A stretch of DNA of 64,000 bases from Muribaculaceae bacterium (GCA_022509165.1 JAFLTT010000005.1:152737-216736); one strand, 5' to 3'. Counted from the stretch's first letter, positions 10,227 to 19,305 are shown. Made by a program: numbers and translations. Notes: generated by a model from the letters alone, not told the origin.

Positions 10227-10257
10227 CAAAATTAATGAAAAAACATTTTTTGGCAAA
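10227..10257 (-). promoter_or_regulatory. Promoter of the parE operon
   Basis: On the minus strand TTTG (10254-10257) is followed 19 bp later by TAATTTTG (10227-10234), a full Bacteroidetes -33/-7 promoter. It implies a 5' UTR of about 140 nt before parE. The rest of the 278-bp gap (10081-10358) is AT-rich with nothing else recognised. Confidence 0.6.
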
Positions 10258-10358
10258 AAAACAAATACTTGTACCATTGATGTCCAAAACAATAGAGGCA
10301 AAATCCTGAGGTTGGGAATATGCATCGGATTTTTTCTAATTTTTACCAATGATATTCT

Positions 10359-11537
10359 TTAACATTCCTTTTTTTGACCGTGCACAGGAGTAGATTTATC
10401 TAATGTTATTTTTTGGAATGTTTCCCATCCCGGTATATTGTCATAATTCTCCCTGCTACCCCAAAAGGCTTTGATTTTTTCCTCATTATTACCCTTGATC
10501 CATCCTAAAGTACCTGCATTGGGTTTGCTCACCACGTATTTCATAAACCTCTTTATAAGGAAAGCGGGAGCAAGAGGAGCAAGCCGATAATAGAGAGGCA
10601 ATGATTTCCTTATTCTATCAAGAGCCCGGTCGAATGTGTCTTCGGCTCGGAAATGAAGAATGGAATCCAGATAATCTGAATCCTCAAACCACATCCCATG
10701 GAAATTTTGAGTTGGAAACCAATTTGGTTCGAAAATCTTTTCAGGAGGCGGACAACCCATAGCATCGAGCAATTTACGCTCAAATTCCAGATTTATCAAG
10801 CGGAATGGTTCCCCTCCCCCGGCATTATAACACTTTCCCCAAAACTCCTCGGGAACTTCTTTCCGGCAGACTCTTTCAAGCAGTCTTCCAGAATCTTCGG
10901 TAGTGATCCATTCAAGCACTCCCCCTACAGGCAAATGAAAAGCCACCGGATTAGTAGCATTCTTAACCAGACCGGCATGAAGTATTGCTGTCTGACGAAT
11001 CGACACCCAACGTTTCAATCCTGCCTCTTTCAATTCTTTTTCTGCCTGTATCTTAGACTGTGCGTAAGCATCAAAAAGCGCAGCTCTCTGAGGGTCGTCA
11101 GCTTTACCCCAATGATTAGGGGGCATCTTGCTGCCATATTGGGAAACTGATCCTATATACACCACTTTGATAGTACGCTCCGGTTGCGTCGTTTCAATCT
11201 CTTTAACTATTGAAGCAATAAGGCGCATACTTCCTGTATTGACTTTAATAGTCTTTTCCGGGAAATAATCGGCCGATGGAGAAACCATACCACCTACATG
11301 CAACACGATATCGGCATTCTCAATCCCTCTTTTTAATGCAGATATATCAAGCAGGTCGCCCCAAACCACTTTTACTCCCTTCTTTTCAAATGGCCGAAGT
11401 TTCCGGCGGTTTACCTTCGTATCGCGTGCCAGCACCGTGACTTCATAAAGATGGGGTAAGGCAGTTAATTCCTTCAGACCTGCTGTTCCCATCACTCCGG
11501 TGGCACCGGTGAGAAATACTCTTGTTTTTTCTTCCAT
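10359..11537 (-). CDS. NAD(P)-dependent epimerase/dehydratase (extended SDR)
   Basis: Extended short-chain dehydrogenase of 392 residues. The Rossmann motif TGATGVMG is at residues 10-17, and an active-site YAQSK (YxxxK) near residue 173. D-V-L-H-V-G-G replaces the usual D-x-V-x-H-x-A. The C-terminal substrate domain is long and I cannot name a substrate; relatives act on nucleotide sugars, steroids or isoprenoids. It is transcribed alone, divergently from the integrase/NusG-like gene. Confidence 0.85.
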   Translation of the reverse strand: MEEKTRVFLTGATGVMGTAGLKELTALPHLYEVTVLARDTKVNRRKLRPFEKKGVKVVWGDLLDISALKRGIENADIVLHVGGMVSPSADYFPEKTIKVNTGSMRLIASIVKEIETTQPERTIKVVYIGSVSQYGSKMPPNHWGKADDPQRAALFDAYAQSKIQAEKELKEAGLKRWVSIRQTAILHAGLVKNATNPVAFHLPVGGVLEWITTEDSGRLLERVCRKEVPEEFWGKCYNAGGGEPFRLINLEFERKLLDAMGCPPPEKIFEPNWFPTQNFHGMWFEDSDYLDSILHFRAEDTFDRALDRIRKSLPLYYRLAPLAPAFLIKRFMKYVVSKPNAGTLGWIKGNNEEKIKAFWGSRENYDNIPGWETFQKITLDKSTPVHGQKKEC

Positions 11538-11541
11538 TACG

Positions 11542-11570
11542 CAAAATTACTGAAAAGTTATGTATATTTG
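11542..11570. promoter_or_regulatory. Divergent -7 boxes for the SDR and integrase/NusG-like genes
   Basis: Minus-strand TAATTTTG (11542-11549) serves the SDR gene and plus-strand TATATTTG (11563-11570) serves the fusion gene. Because the plus-strand box contains a TTG in frame with the fusion gene, a TTG start at 11568 would lie inside the promoter and is unlikely. Confidence 0.6.
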
Positions 11571-11612
11571 TCCCAATATTCCCTCTTGCAAGAGGATGGT
11601 AAAACTCCTTCA

Positions 11613-12830
11613 ATGAAACGAAAGCCGGTAGCAGCCACTCTGGAAAATATACTCAAATTATTTTCAAAACGCCTGGATAATTTTACCGGAGAAAGCCATC
11701 GTAGCTACCATAAAGCTTTTACCTCTTTCCAACTCTTTGTGGTAAGCAATTGTCATTTAAATGAAACTATCGACAGAGTGACGATAGAAAACTGGCTGGT
11801 AAGCAATTTTCTTCAGAATCTTTCGGCCAAGACCATTTCATTTTATCTTGATAAAGTCTCAAGTCTTTATTCAGCGGTGGCATTTCAACTTCAAGGTGGC
11901 CGGCAACCGGTGTTCAAGGAGGTTAAGAAAGTTCTAAAAACAATCAATGCCTCCAATAATTATGGCCATGAGATACATTCACGGGTAGCTAAAGTGAAGT
12001 CTTGGTGGAAAAGGTCACAGGAAGAGGGCAAAACAAATAATGTGATAGAAGCCATCACTTCGTTCGCAGCATATCCTGAGAGGCCTTTGCCACGGCATGT
12101 ACAAAACATATGGGCTTGTGTGGCGCTTGATGCAGGCGTGCCGGGAAATGTGGTAAGAAATATCTTGACACAAGTGCCTCCTCAATTGAAATTCCTTTCA
12201 ATATGTGAGGAAAGACCACTGAAACATTCTGAAGTGGAAGAAGCCGCACGCATCGCTGCTAACAGTCTTAAGGGAGAAGAACCACAATGGTTTGCAATGC
12301 GCATGCGTCCGCGCGTGAAATTTGAAGATCTCCTAAACCGCTTTAGCCTAATCAGTGATGAAATAAAAATACCGGAACTCTTTTATCCTCTCGAAGAAAT
12401 TGCAAAAAGAGTAGGCGGCAAGATTGTGATGGAAGGGCGCCCAATTATCCGCGACATTGTTTTTTTCAAGAAAAGGAAACAGGAAATATATCCCATGTTC
12501 TGCAAGCTCTACGATCTGGCATGGTGTTATCGCACACCCGGAGCCGGAAGCGGAAATTATACTCCCATCCCCACAAAAGCTATGGAGAATTTCAGGAAGG
12601 CACTGGGCTTTCTTACCCCCGATTTTGAATGGAAACCATCGGGAGAAATGGAATTAAACCCCGGAGATGAAGTGGTAATAGTTAATGGGGAATTTGTAAA
12701 CGACCATGCCCGTATCCTTAAGAAAGCCACTCTTGATGAACTCGGCAACAAGGTGTATAGAGTGTCTCTTATCGGGAACAATGGCCGATGGGACATCGGA
12801 ATAGATGCCAGATTACTGAAAAAGGCATAA
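11613..12830 (+). CDS. Integrase-like N-terminal domain fused to a NusG/UpxY-like C-terminus
   Basis: 405 residues from the ATG at 11613; an upstream TTG at 11568 is part of the -7 box. Residues ~8-95 look like the SAM-like core-binding domain of a tyrosine recombinase. Residues ~100-205 resemble a degraded start of the recombinase catalytic domain, but no R...HxxR...Y set is visible. From ~215 the chain looks like a NusG NGN domain (PQWFAMRMRPR; ELFYPLEEIAKR; IPTKAMENFRKALG), followed by a KOW-like barrel (NPGDEVVIVNGEF ... NNGRWDIGIDARLL). UpxY antiterminators of Bacteroides capsule loci have the latter two parts. A DNA- and RNA polymerase-binding regulator is my inference; recombination activity is unlikely. 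Confidence 0.65.
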   Translation: MKRKPVAATLENILKLFSKRLDNFTGESHRSYHKAFTSFQLFVVSNCHLNETIDRVTIENWLVSNFLQNLSAKTISFYLDKVSSLYSAVAFQLQGGRQPVFKEVKKVLKTINASNNYGHEIHSRVAKVKSWWKRSQEEGKTNNVIEAITSFAAYPERPLPRHVQNIWACVALDAGVPGNVVRNILTQVPPQLKFLSICEERPLKHSEVEEAARIAANSLKGEEPQWFAMRMRPRVKFEDLLNRFSLISDEIKIPELFYPLEEIAKRVGGKIVMEGRPIIRDIVFFKKRKQEIYPMFCKLYDLAWCYRTPGAGSGNYTPIPTKAMENFRKALGFLTPDFEWKPSGEMELNPGDEVVIVNGEFVNDHARILKKATLDELGNKVYRVSLIGNNGRWDIGIDARLLKKA

Positions 12831-12858
12831 GGGCTCGTTCCCCAATTTAGTACATAAA

Positions 12859-12896
12859 AAAACGGCGTGAGAAAAATTTATTTCTCCCGCTGTTTT
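12859..12896. terminator. Bidirectional terminator between the fusion gene and rpmH
   Basis: An inverted repeat with arms of 16 nt (14 matching), A-tract before and T-tract after, lies between two convergent genes. Confidence 0.75.
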
Positions 12897-12915
12897 ATTT
12901 TTTCTGAGTTAATTC

Positions 12916-13071
12916 TTACTTAGATGCAAGATGATCAGAAACCGTGAGTGAGGCACGGCCCTTTGCCCTGCGACGTGATAGCACCTTGCGTCCGTCTTTG
13001 GTGGCCATTCTTTCCCTGAATCCGTGCTTGTTTACTCTTCTACGGTTGGACGGCTGATATGTTCTTTTCAT
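12916..13071 (-). CDS. rpmH: 50S ribosomal protein L34
   Basis: A 51-residue, very basic protein beginning [20 protein letters not shown] and containing [18 protein letters not shown], the full L34 signature. It is a structural part of the large ribosomal subunit. A full promoter lies upstream, divergent from rsmG. The ~6-residue C-terminal tail after the usual end is a Bacteroidetes feature. Confidence 0.97.
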   Translation of the reverse strand: MKRTYQPSNRRRVNKHGFRERMATKDGRKVLSRRRAKGRASLTVSDHLASK

Positions 13072-13104
13072 TTCTAATGATATTTATTGCGATGATTCGG
13101 AGTG

Positions 13105-13151
13105 CAAATTTATAAAATATCTTTTAATCACACAAACTTTGTTTAACTTTG
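13105..13151. promoter_or_regulatory. Divergent promoters of rpmH and rsmG
   Basis: For rpmH (minus): TAAATTTG at 13105-13112 with TTTG at 13133-13136, spacer 20. For rsmG (plus): TAACTTTG at 13144-13151. The plus box contains an in-frame TTG that should not be taken as the rsmG start. Confidence 0.6.
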
Positions 13152-13169
13152 CCTTCATTATGCACCGTT

Positions 13170-13796
13170 ATGGATGAGATTATTACCCAATACTTCCCGC
13201 ATCTTAGCGAGAAACAGAGGCATCAGTTCAACCAACTGCCGCAACTATACCATGAACTCAATGAGAAAGTGAATGTAGTGTCGCGTAAAGACATCGACAA
13301 CATAGGCATCAACCATATTCTACACTCTCTCGCTATAGCCCGATATTTGAATTTCACACCCGGGAGCACTGTAATCGACCTCGGCACCGGAGGAGGTCTG
13401 CCCGGAATACCGCTGGCTATTATGTTCCCGGAAGTGCATTTTCATCTTATCGACAGGGTGGGAAAAAAGGTGAATGTGGCAAAGGAGATAGCAGAAGCCT
13501 TAGGACTGGAAAATGTGTCATTTCAACATGGTGATATGGGGGAATGTAAGATACAGGCGGACTTTGTGGTGTCGAGAGCTGTGACTGACCAGCCTACCCT
13601 TATAAAGATTTCTAAAAAAAATATATCAAAGCAGCACCGTAATGCCTTACCCAACGGGCTCATAACCTTGAAAGGAGGCGATGTAAGCGGAGAACTGGGG
13701 AAATACGCTTCCATCAGCGAGGTGGTACCGGTTTCAAATTATTTCTCGGAGGATTTTTTCAAAACTAAAAAAATTGTTTACACCCCCGTGACATAA
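13170..13796 (+). CDS. rsmG: 16S rRNA m7G527 methyltransferase
   Basis: SAM-dependent methyltransferase that modifies G527 of 16S rRNA. Visible motifs: NVVSRKDIDNIGINHILHSL, the SAM-binding VIDLGTGGGLPGIPLAI, and VVSRAV. 208 residues from the ATG at 13170, a normal RsmG length; a TTG at 13149 lies in the -7 box. It is transcribed divergently from rpmH. Confidence 0.94.
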   Translation: MDEIITQYFPHLSEKQRHQFNQLPQLYHELNEKVNVVSRKDIDNIGINHILHSLAIARYLNFTPGSTVIDLGTGGGLPGIPLAIMFPEVHFHLIDRVGKKVNVAKEIAEALGLENVSFQHGDMGECKIQADFVVSRAVTDQPTLIKISKKNISKQHRNALPNGLITLKGGDVSGELGKYASISEVVPVSNYFSEDFFKTKKIVYTPVT

Positions 13797-13921
13797 GACG
13801 ATTCCCTTCCGGGGGAAATAGGTAAAATTCTCCTGATCCGTGAAAGTTTTTTCTCCCGGGTTGTTGTAATATTATATATTAACAATTTATGATTATCCCG
13901 AATAATATTCCAAACGACATA

Positions 13922-14007
13922 TGTAGGGACGCAAGGTCATTGCGTCCTCTGATAATCAATGGATTATCCCTCTTTTATTTCGGACGCACGAGCCGTGCGT
14001 CCCTACA
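13922..14007. repeat. REP-like inverted repeat
   Basis: Arms TGTAGGGACGCA (13922-13933) and TGCGTCCCTACA (13996-14007) are perfect inverted copies. A second inner pair TTGCGTCC / GGACGCA lies inside, giving an 86-nt element that can form a long stem-loop. It looks like a dispersed palindromic (REP/MITE-like) repeat. The right arm also contains TACATTTG, a possible -7 box for the MBL gene. The rest of 13797-14106 shows nothing further. Confidence 0.6.
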
Positions 14008-14106
14008 TTTGAGGGCAATTTATTAATGGGGGATATTTATGAAGATAATCAAATTATTTTTCAAGGTTCATTAATACAAATTGGAGAAAATACTCTTAAT
14101 CAGAAA

Positions 14107-14748
14107 ATGCAAGTAGCAATATTTCAATTCAGCCTTTTTGGCATCAACACTTATCTGGTGTGGGATCCCGATACAAAACAATGTGCCGTGATCGACCCCG
14201 GCATGTCCTCCCCCGAAGAAGAGAAAGCCTTAGAGGATTTCATCGCAGAGAAAGGACTCACTCTCACCAATATTATCAATACCCATCTTCATATTGATCA
14301 TGTGGCAGGGATTCCATTTCTGAGAGAAAAATTTGGTGCCCCGGTTCTTGCTCATAGCGGAGATCAATTTTTAGGACAGAAAATCGGCCAACAGGCACAG
14401 ATGTTCGGCCTCAATATGAACATCGGTGAGATAGAAATCTCAGAATTTATCCAAGATGGCGATATAATAAAGATTGGCAACGGAGAGCTGAAGGTAATAT
14501 CTGTACCGGGCCATTCGAAAGGAAGTGTGGCTTTATACGACCCGGAAGCTCATTTCCTAATCTCCGGTGATGCTTTATTTCAAGGAAGTATCGGACGAAC
14601 CGACCTGCCCGGCGGTGATTACCGCGAACTTATCTCAAGCATTGAGAGCAAATTGCTCACTCTTCCTGACGACACTGTAGTTTTGCCCGGCCATGGTCCG
14701 GCTTCTACTATCGGAGAGGAAAAACGTAGCAATCCTTTCCTGAATTAG
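14107..14748 (+). CDS. MBL-fold metallo-hydrolase (glyoxalase II-like)
   Basis: Metallo-beta-lactamase fold hydrolase with all metal motifs: NTHLHIDHVAG (HxHxDH), the downstream PGHSKGS, LISGDALF, and the late His in LPGHGPAS. Homology starts at MQVAIFQFSLFGINTYLVWD, so I place the start at 14107 (213 residues). An upstream ATG at 14026 would add 27 residues that look non-conserved. The family includes glyoxalase II and persulfide dioxygenases; the substrate is not visible. It stands alone and is convergent with the DUF3108 gene. Confidence 0.87.
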   Translation: MQVAIFQFSLFGINTYLVWDPDTKQCAVIDPGMSSPEEEKALEDFIAEKGLTLTNIINTHLHIDHVAGIPFLREKFGAPVLAHSGDQFLGQKIGQQAQMFGLNMNIGEIEISEFIQDGDIIKIGNGELKVISVPGHSKGSVALYDPEAHFLISGDALFQGSIGRTDLPGGDYRELISSIESKLLTLPDDTVVLPGHGPASTIGEEKRSNPFLN

Positions 14749-14763
14749 GGATTTAATTACTTA

Positions 14764-14789
14764 ATGAACCCTGAGATTTCAGGGTTCAT
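14764..14789. terminator. Hairpin between convergent MBL and DUF3108 genes
   Basis: An 11-bp perfect stem (ATGAACCCTGA / TCAGGGTTCAT) with a 4-nt loop, overlapping the DUF3108 stop codon. There is no long T-tract, so terminator strength is uncertain. Confidence 0.55.
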
Positions 14790-15528
14790 GAGTCACGCGT
14801 ATCTGACCGATAGGCAGGTTGCCTACAATCAGTAGAGGGGTGCTTGTGCCATCTGTCGAAATCCAACAGTTGATATCATCACTCGATTTCTTGCCTCCTT
14901 GCTGGGTAAATTTGAAAACTATGTGCCAGGCCTCTTTGTCGGTCTTGTCTTTCATTTTTACCATCTCTTTGCCCACAGCCTGCACATGTAACTGTTCCAC
15001 CTTATCTCCGGAAAAGATAGTGGTCTTCACTGTTTCTCCCGGTTTCAGGCTCCCATAATCAATTTCACGCAGATAGAAATATATGCTGAGCATGTCGTAT
15101 ACCGGATAGGCTCCTTCGAGTTCCAGTTTCTCATGAGTGATGCTCCCGTCTTTCTGCTCCCTGAATTTTTCCACATGCCCTTTTACAGTATTACCTGAAT
15201 AGGTATAGGTGATATCATCCCTTTTATACCGGTTTTTCTCGTTGGCGATTATGGAATATTGAATAGGACGATATTTATCTCTTAAGGTATGTGAAATCAG
15301 AGTGTCTCTCACACGGTAAATCCTGTCGGCCCATGGTTTTGTAGAGGCCACCATCCTTAGTTCATAGCCATTTGGACCGAGCCGTTTCGAAATTTTCACA
15401 TCTCCGGCATCCTTTTGAATAAGTCCCCATTTATATGACACAGTATACTTGAAATCTTCGTTTGAAGCCCCATATATTACTCCCCAGATAGAGGCTATAA
15501 GCAGTGTTGCTAAAAATAATCTTTTCAT
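14779..15528 (-). CDS. DUF3108 periplasmic protein
   Basis: 249 residues: signal peptide (MKRLFLATLLIASIWGVIYGA), then a beta-rich domain with the DUF3108 layout (SYKWGLIQKDAGDVKISK; YPVYDMLSIYFYLREIDYGSLKPGETVKTTIFSGDK). The family is exported in Gram-negatives, and its molecular role is not established. A hairpin overlaps its stop codon. A single gene. Confidence 0.85.
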   Translation of the reverse strand: MKRLFLATLLIASIWGVIYGASNEDFKYTVSYKWGLIQKDAGDVKISKRLGPNGYELRMVASTKPWADRIYRVRDTLISHTLRDKYRPIQYSIIANEKNRYKRDDITYTYSGNTVKGHVEKFREQKDGSITHEKLELEGAYPVYDMLSIYFYLREIDYGSLKPGETVKTTIFSGDKVEQLHVQAVGKEMVKMKDKTDKEAWHIVFKFTQQGGKKSSDDINCWISTDGTSTPLLIVGNLPIGQIRVTHEP

Positions 15529-15652
15529 ATCTACATTATTAACGTAATCCGGGAGATATTATTGGCAACTCTGAGAGCCACAAAAATAATCCCGGCCTAA
15601 ATTTGACCGGGATTATCATCAAAAGTTAATTTTAATAATTCAAATATCCGTA

Positions 15653-15949
15653 TCAGGCGTATTCATTGATTATCTGTTCAAGGGTACCTGCCTGCTGCAC
15701 TCCGCTCTGACGCCATTCTACCTTTCCGTTCTTAAACAACATCAAGGTCGGCACAGACCTCACTTGGTACTGCTGGGCCAATTCCTGATTCTTGTCTATG
15801 TCGACCTTAAGAATCCTGGCTTTGTCTCCAATAAGTCCGTGAAGCTCTTCAAGAATTGGGTGCATCATCTGGCACGGGCCACACCATGTGGCAAAAAAAT
15901 CAACCAATACAGGCTTCTCTGATTTGATGATATCTTCAAACTTTTCCAT
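15653..15949 (-). CDS. trxA: Thioredoxin
   Basis: 98-residue cytoplasmic thioredoxin with the active site [15 protein letters not shown] (WCGPC) and the cis-Pro motif [13 protein letters not shown]. It reduces protein disulfides using electrons from thioredoxin reductase. No signal peptide. It stands alone, divergent from the glutamine synthetase gene. Confidence 0.95.
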   Translation of the reverse strand: MEKFEDIIKSEKPVLVDFFATWCGPCQMMHPILEELHGLIGDKARILKVDIDKNQELAQQYQVRSVPTLMLFKNGKVEWRQSGVQQAGTLEQIINEYA

Positions 15950-16024
15950 AATTCTGTTTTTTTGTTTTTCTATATTTCAAACAAATTAAATATACTGTAG
16001 GTTCACTTTTACAAAATAAATTCA

Positions 16025-16032
16025 TATCTTTG
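16025..16032 (+). promoter_or_regulatory. -7 element of the glutamine synthetase gene
   Basis: TATCTTTG matches TAnnTTTG, 52 bp upstream of the ATG at 16084. Its TTG (16030) is in frame with the gene but should be promoter, not start. Confidence 0.5.
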
Positions 16033-16083
16033 CTTTTGTGGCTTAGTCCAATCTCTATTGGCAGTCCACAAGAACTAAAAACC

Positions 16084-17598
16084 ATGAAAAACAACAACCT
16101 TATGGACATCTCTCTTAACCCTAATAAAGTGGTGGAATTCCTTCAAAAACCCTCATCGGAATTCACCAAGGCCGACCTTATAAACTATGTGAAATCCAAC
16201 GGCATCAAGATGCTGAAATTCATGTATCCTGCCGATGATACTCGCCTGAAAAGCCTCAACTTCGTTATCAATTCTGAAAGTTACCTGGATTCTATCCTAA
16301 CTTACGGAGAACGAGTAGATGGTAGCAGTCTTTTTCCATTCATTGAGGCCGGTAACAGCGACTTATATGTGATTCCGAGATTTTCTACCGCTTTCCACGA
16401 TCCTTTTGCTGAAATTCCTACCCTCACTCTGCTGGCCTCATTCTTCAATAAAGAAGGGCTACCTCTTAAGGAGTCGCCGGAATATGCCTTGAGAAAAGCC
16501 GAAGAGGAATTCGAAAAGACCACCGGTATGGAATTCCATGCAATGGGTGAACTGGAATATTATGTGATAGCAGAGGATTCAGGTTTCTTCCATGCTTCCG
16601 ACCAGAAAGGTTATCATGAATCGGCTCCATTTGCCAAATTCAACGATTTTCGTATCGAATGTATGAGTCTTATTGCACAGGCAGGCGGACAGATCAAATA
16701 TGGCCATAACGAAGTGGGAAACTTCACTCAGGATGGAAAAATCTATGAACAGAATGAGATTGAATTCCTGCCTGTTCCGGCTATGCAGGCAGCCGACCAT
16801 ATTATGCTGGCTAAATGGATTATCCGTACCCTGGCATCACGAAAAGGATATGATGTGACCTTTGCACCTAAAATCACAGCCGGGAAAGCCGGGAGCGGCC
16901 TTCATATACATTTCAAGATCATGAAAGATGGCCGCAATCTTATGATAAAAGATGGAAGTCTCAGTCCGGAAGCCAAAAAGGCAATTACCGGTATACTTGA
17001 AAATGCTGCAGCTATCACGGCAATGGGAAACAAGGTACCCACAAGTTATTTCCGCCTTGTACCTCATCAGGAGGCTCCCACTTCTATCTGTTGGGGCGAC
17101 CGTAACCGTTCTGTGCTCGTAAGGGTGCCTCTGGGATGGACCGGACAAAATGATATGTGCTCTCAGGTAAATCCTCTTGAAAAAGGCCATGATTCAATTC
17201 CTCCACAACGCCAGACCGTGGAACTCCGGAGCGGTGACTGTTCTGCCGATGTTTATCAACTCCTGGCCGCTATGATTGTGGCTGCCAGAAAAGGATTTGA
17301 AATGGAAGATGCTTTGATAAAAGCAGAAGATTACTATGTGAGCGTAAACATACATAAAGATGAGAACAAAGAGAAACTGGCCCAACTGAAGTCATTGCCC
17401 GATAGTTGTATGGCTTCCGCCAATGCACTCGAAGAAGCTCGAAGTGTATTTGAAGAAAAGGATGTTTTCTCACCTCGTCTTATAGATGGCATACTGGCCA
17501 AACTACGTAAATATGACGATGCCAATCTCCGAAAGAAGACGCTCAGCGACCACAATCAGATGATGAAAGTGGTCAACAAATATTGGCACTGCGGTTAA
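16084..17598 (+). CDS. glnA: Glutamine synthetase family protein
   Basis: 504 residues from the ATG at 16084. It carries the glutamine synthetase ATP-site motif KITAGKAGSGLHIHFKI and the substrate/ADP part NRSVLVRVPLGW. The beta-grasp N-terminus is seen as VKSNGIKMLKFMYPADD. The expected reaction is glutamate plus ammonia plus ATP to glutamine. The length matches the GS-I-like form of Bacteroidetes rather than the ~730-residue GS-III. No clear adenylylation Tyr motif was found. The 3' end overlaps the convergent BT_3928-type gene by 4 bp. Confidence 0.88.
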   Translation: MKNNNLMDISLNPNKVVEFLQKPSSEFTKADLINYVKSNGIKMLKFMYPADDTRLKSLNFVINSESYLDSILTYGERVDGSSLFPFIEAGNSDLYVIPRFSTAFHDPFAEIPTLTLLASFFNKEGLPLKESPEYALRKAEEEFEKTTGMEFHAMGELEYYVIAEDSGFFHASDQKGYHESAPFAKFNDFRIECMSLIAQAGGQIKYGHNEVGNFTQDGKIYEQNEIEFLPVPAMQAADHIMLAKWIIRTLASRKGYDVTFAPKITAGKAGSGLHIHFKIMKDGRNLMIKDGSLSPEAKKAITGILENAAAITAMGNKVPTSYFRLVPHQEAPTSICWGDRNRSVLVRVPLGWTGQNDMCSQVNPLEKGHDSIPPQRQTVELRSGDCSADVYQLLAAMIVAARKGFEMEDALIKAEDYYVSVNIHKDENKEKLAQLKSLPDSCMASANALEEARSVFEEKDVFSPRLIDGILAKLRKYDDANLRKKTLSDHNQMMKVVNKYWHCG

Positions 17599-18740
17599 TG
17601 GTGACGGATGCCTCGGGTAGAAGCCAGACCTCCTCGTGTGAGCAGTCTGGCCATTCGTGGTGTGAAGGAAATAAAGATAAGAAAGGCTTCCACTATCAGA
17701 TATACGAAGATACAGCTGCGCAGAATTGCGTCGTTGTCTCCACCAAATGTGGAGGCATCGCGCGATACGTCAGGACCGAGGAAATCGTCAATGTCAATTG
17801 AACTGAGTGTGGTCTTCCAGACTATTTTGCCCTTATCAAGGTAAACAATCCCCGGATTTCCCCTCACTACCTCTTTGATGGCGGTGTCATCTGCCAGATA
17901 AAGGGGATAATCGGTCATGCTCAGATCTTCCCATTCCTCTATCTCTTCCTGACTGCCGGATACAATGCCGATCATTTTCACTCCATTGTCTTGGGCCCAT
18001 TCATACAGGGAATTAAGTTTCCACGTAGTGGCCGGAGATATCATTTTCACATTGGGAATCATCACCACAAGCTGTTTGCCTACGGTATCCATCGCTTCCT
18101 CGTTGCGGTCGTCGGCCGAGTCTATATCAAATACATCTATTCCGTGTTCATCATCACTGTCTATGGTGGCAAAAAGTTTTGAACCTTCCGGATAATCACG
18201 GAAATCTATCAGTGGCTGATAAAAGTATCCGAAGAGTTCTATCACCAGGATGAATAGTCCGGAAGCAACCACTGTGAGCCATTGAAAAGCCGGGATAACC
18301 AGACAAAGCACCTTGGTGTTAAAACGTATAAGCCAAAGTATACCTAAGGTAAGTACCACGTTTTTCCAGAAAGTCCACCAGTTGGAAATATGCCAGGCAT
18401 CTCCGAAACAGCCACAATCGGCTACAGGCTCTTCCATCGCTACCCAAAGCGTAAGGGGCAGCATAAACATCATGATAAGAAGCGCGAATATAGGACAAGA
18501 CTTACGGAAACAACCGATCAGAAGAAAGATGCCTACAATAAATTCTATGGCACAAAGCCCGAATACACCCATTCTGATCAGGGCAAACGGCACATCAAGG
18601 CCGAAAGCTGCCAGATAATCTTCTACCTTGAAGATTGTGCCCCAGGTGTCGATGGCTTTTACAAAACCCGAATAGATAAAGAGCCCTCCGCAGAGTATCC
18701 GGGCAAACCAGGTGATAAGTTTAATCGTTATGCTGTTCAT
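17595..18740 (-). CDS. BT_3928-type DoxX/MauE-like membrane protein with thioredoxin-like tail
   Basis: 381 residues from the ATG at 18740. The first ~180 residues hold several membrane segments of the DoxX/MauE type (CGGLFIYSGFVKAIDTW; ADCGCFGDAW with a CxC pair). Residues ~215-330 look like a redox-inactive thioredoxin-like domain, and a last membrane helix lies at ~345-365. The family is typical of Bacteroidetes and is thought to act in envelope redox or quinone chemistry, which is not proven. It overlaps the upstream DUF1599 gene by 20 bp; that pairing is common in the phylum. Confidence 0.85.
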   Translation of the reverse strand: MNSITIKLITWFARILCGGLFIYSGFVKAIDTWGTIFKVEDYLAAFGLDVPFALIRMGVFGLCAIEFIVGIFLLIGCFRKSCPIFALLIMMFMLPLTLWVAMEEPVADCGCFGDAWHISNWWTFWKNVVLTLGILWLIRFNTKVLCLVIPAFQWLTVVASGLFILVIELFGYFYQPLIDFRDYPEGSKLFATIDSDDEHGIDVFDIDSADDRNEEAMDTVGKQLVVMIPNVKMISPATTWKLNSLYEWAQDNGVKMIGIVSGSQEEIEEWEDLSMTDYPLYLADDTAIKEVVRGNPGIVYLDKGKIVWKTTLSSIDIDDFLGPDVSRDASTFGGDNDAILRSCIFVYLIVEAFLIFISFTPRMARLLTRGGLASTRGIRHH

Positions 18741-19287
18741 CAAGCTTGATTAAAGCGAAAAGGGCATAATTTATCATATCGCGGTAATTTGCGTCAACCC
18801 CTTCGCTTATGATGGTTTTTCCATCGTGGCTTTCAATCTCTTTGGTGCGTAGTAATTTCTGAAGAATGATATCTGTGAAACTTGATACCCTCATATGCCT
18901 CCAGGCCTCGTCATAATCGTGGTTTTTATCAAGCATCAATTTTGTAGAGAGTTCTATCTCTTTATTGTATAGACTGATAGCCTCGTCAGCCGGAATAGGT
19001 TCACCGGGTCCGAGCGATAGTTGTATCAGTGCAATGGCACAATAATTGACTATGCCGATAAATTCCGGCAATATACCTTCGTTCACCCTTATGTTTTCAT
19101 CACCCTTTTCTTCGATGCTTCGAATCCGCCGGGCCTTGATGTATATCTGGTCGGTAAGGCTGGAAGGCCTCATCACACGCCATGATGTGCCATAGTCTTT
19201 CAGTTTTTTCACAAAAATATCACGGCACAATCCTATTGCCTTTTGGAATTCAGAAAGAGTGTGTGCCTGTTGGTTGTCCGGGTGCAT
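18721..19287 (-). CDS. DUF1599 domain protein
   Basis: 188 residues from the ATG at 19287. It has two copies of a motif around W (YGTSWRVMRPSSLTDQIYIKA and YDEAWRHMRVSSFTDIILQK), the DUF1599 duplication. It is soluble with unknown function; the repeats resemble nucleotide-pyrophosphohydrolase helical bundles. It is translationally coupled to the BT_3928-type gene. A TTG at 19317 is not used: the -7 box TAAATTTG (19306-19313) lies between it and the ATG. Confidence 0.85.
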   Translation of the reverse strand: MHPDNQQAHTLSEFQKAIGLCRDIFVKKLKDYGTSWRVMRPSSLTDQIYIKARRIRSIEEKGDENIRVNEGILPEFIGIVNYCAIALIQLSLGPGEPIPADEAISLYNKEIELSTKLMLDKNHDYDEAWRHMRVSSFTDIILQKLLRTKEIESHDGKTIISEGVDANYRDMINYALFALIKLDEQHND

Positions 19288-19305
19288 AATGATTGAATTT
19301 GAATG

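Noticed and set aside
11613..12830. An active tyrosine recombinase
   Set aside because: No catalytic Arg/His/Tyr set is visible and the C-terminal half is NusG-like.
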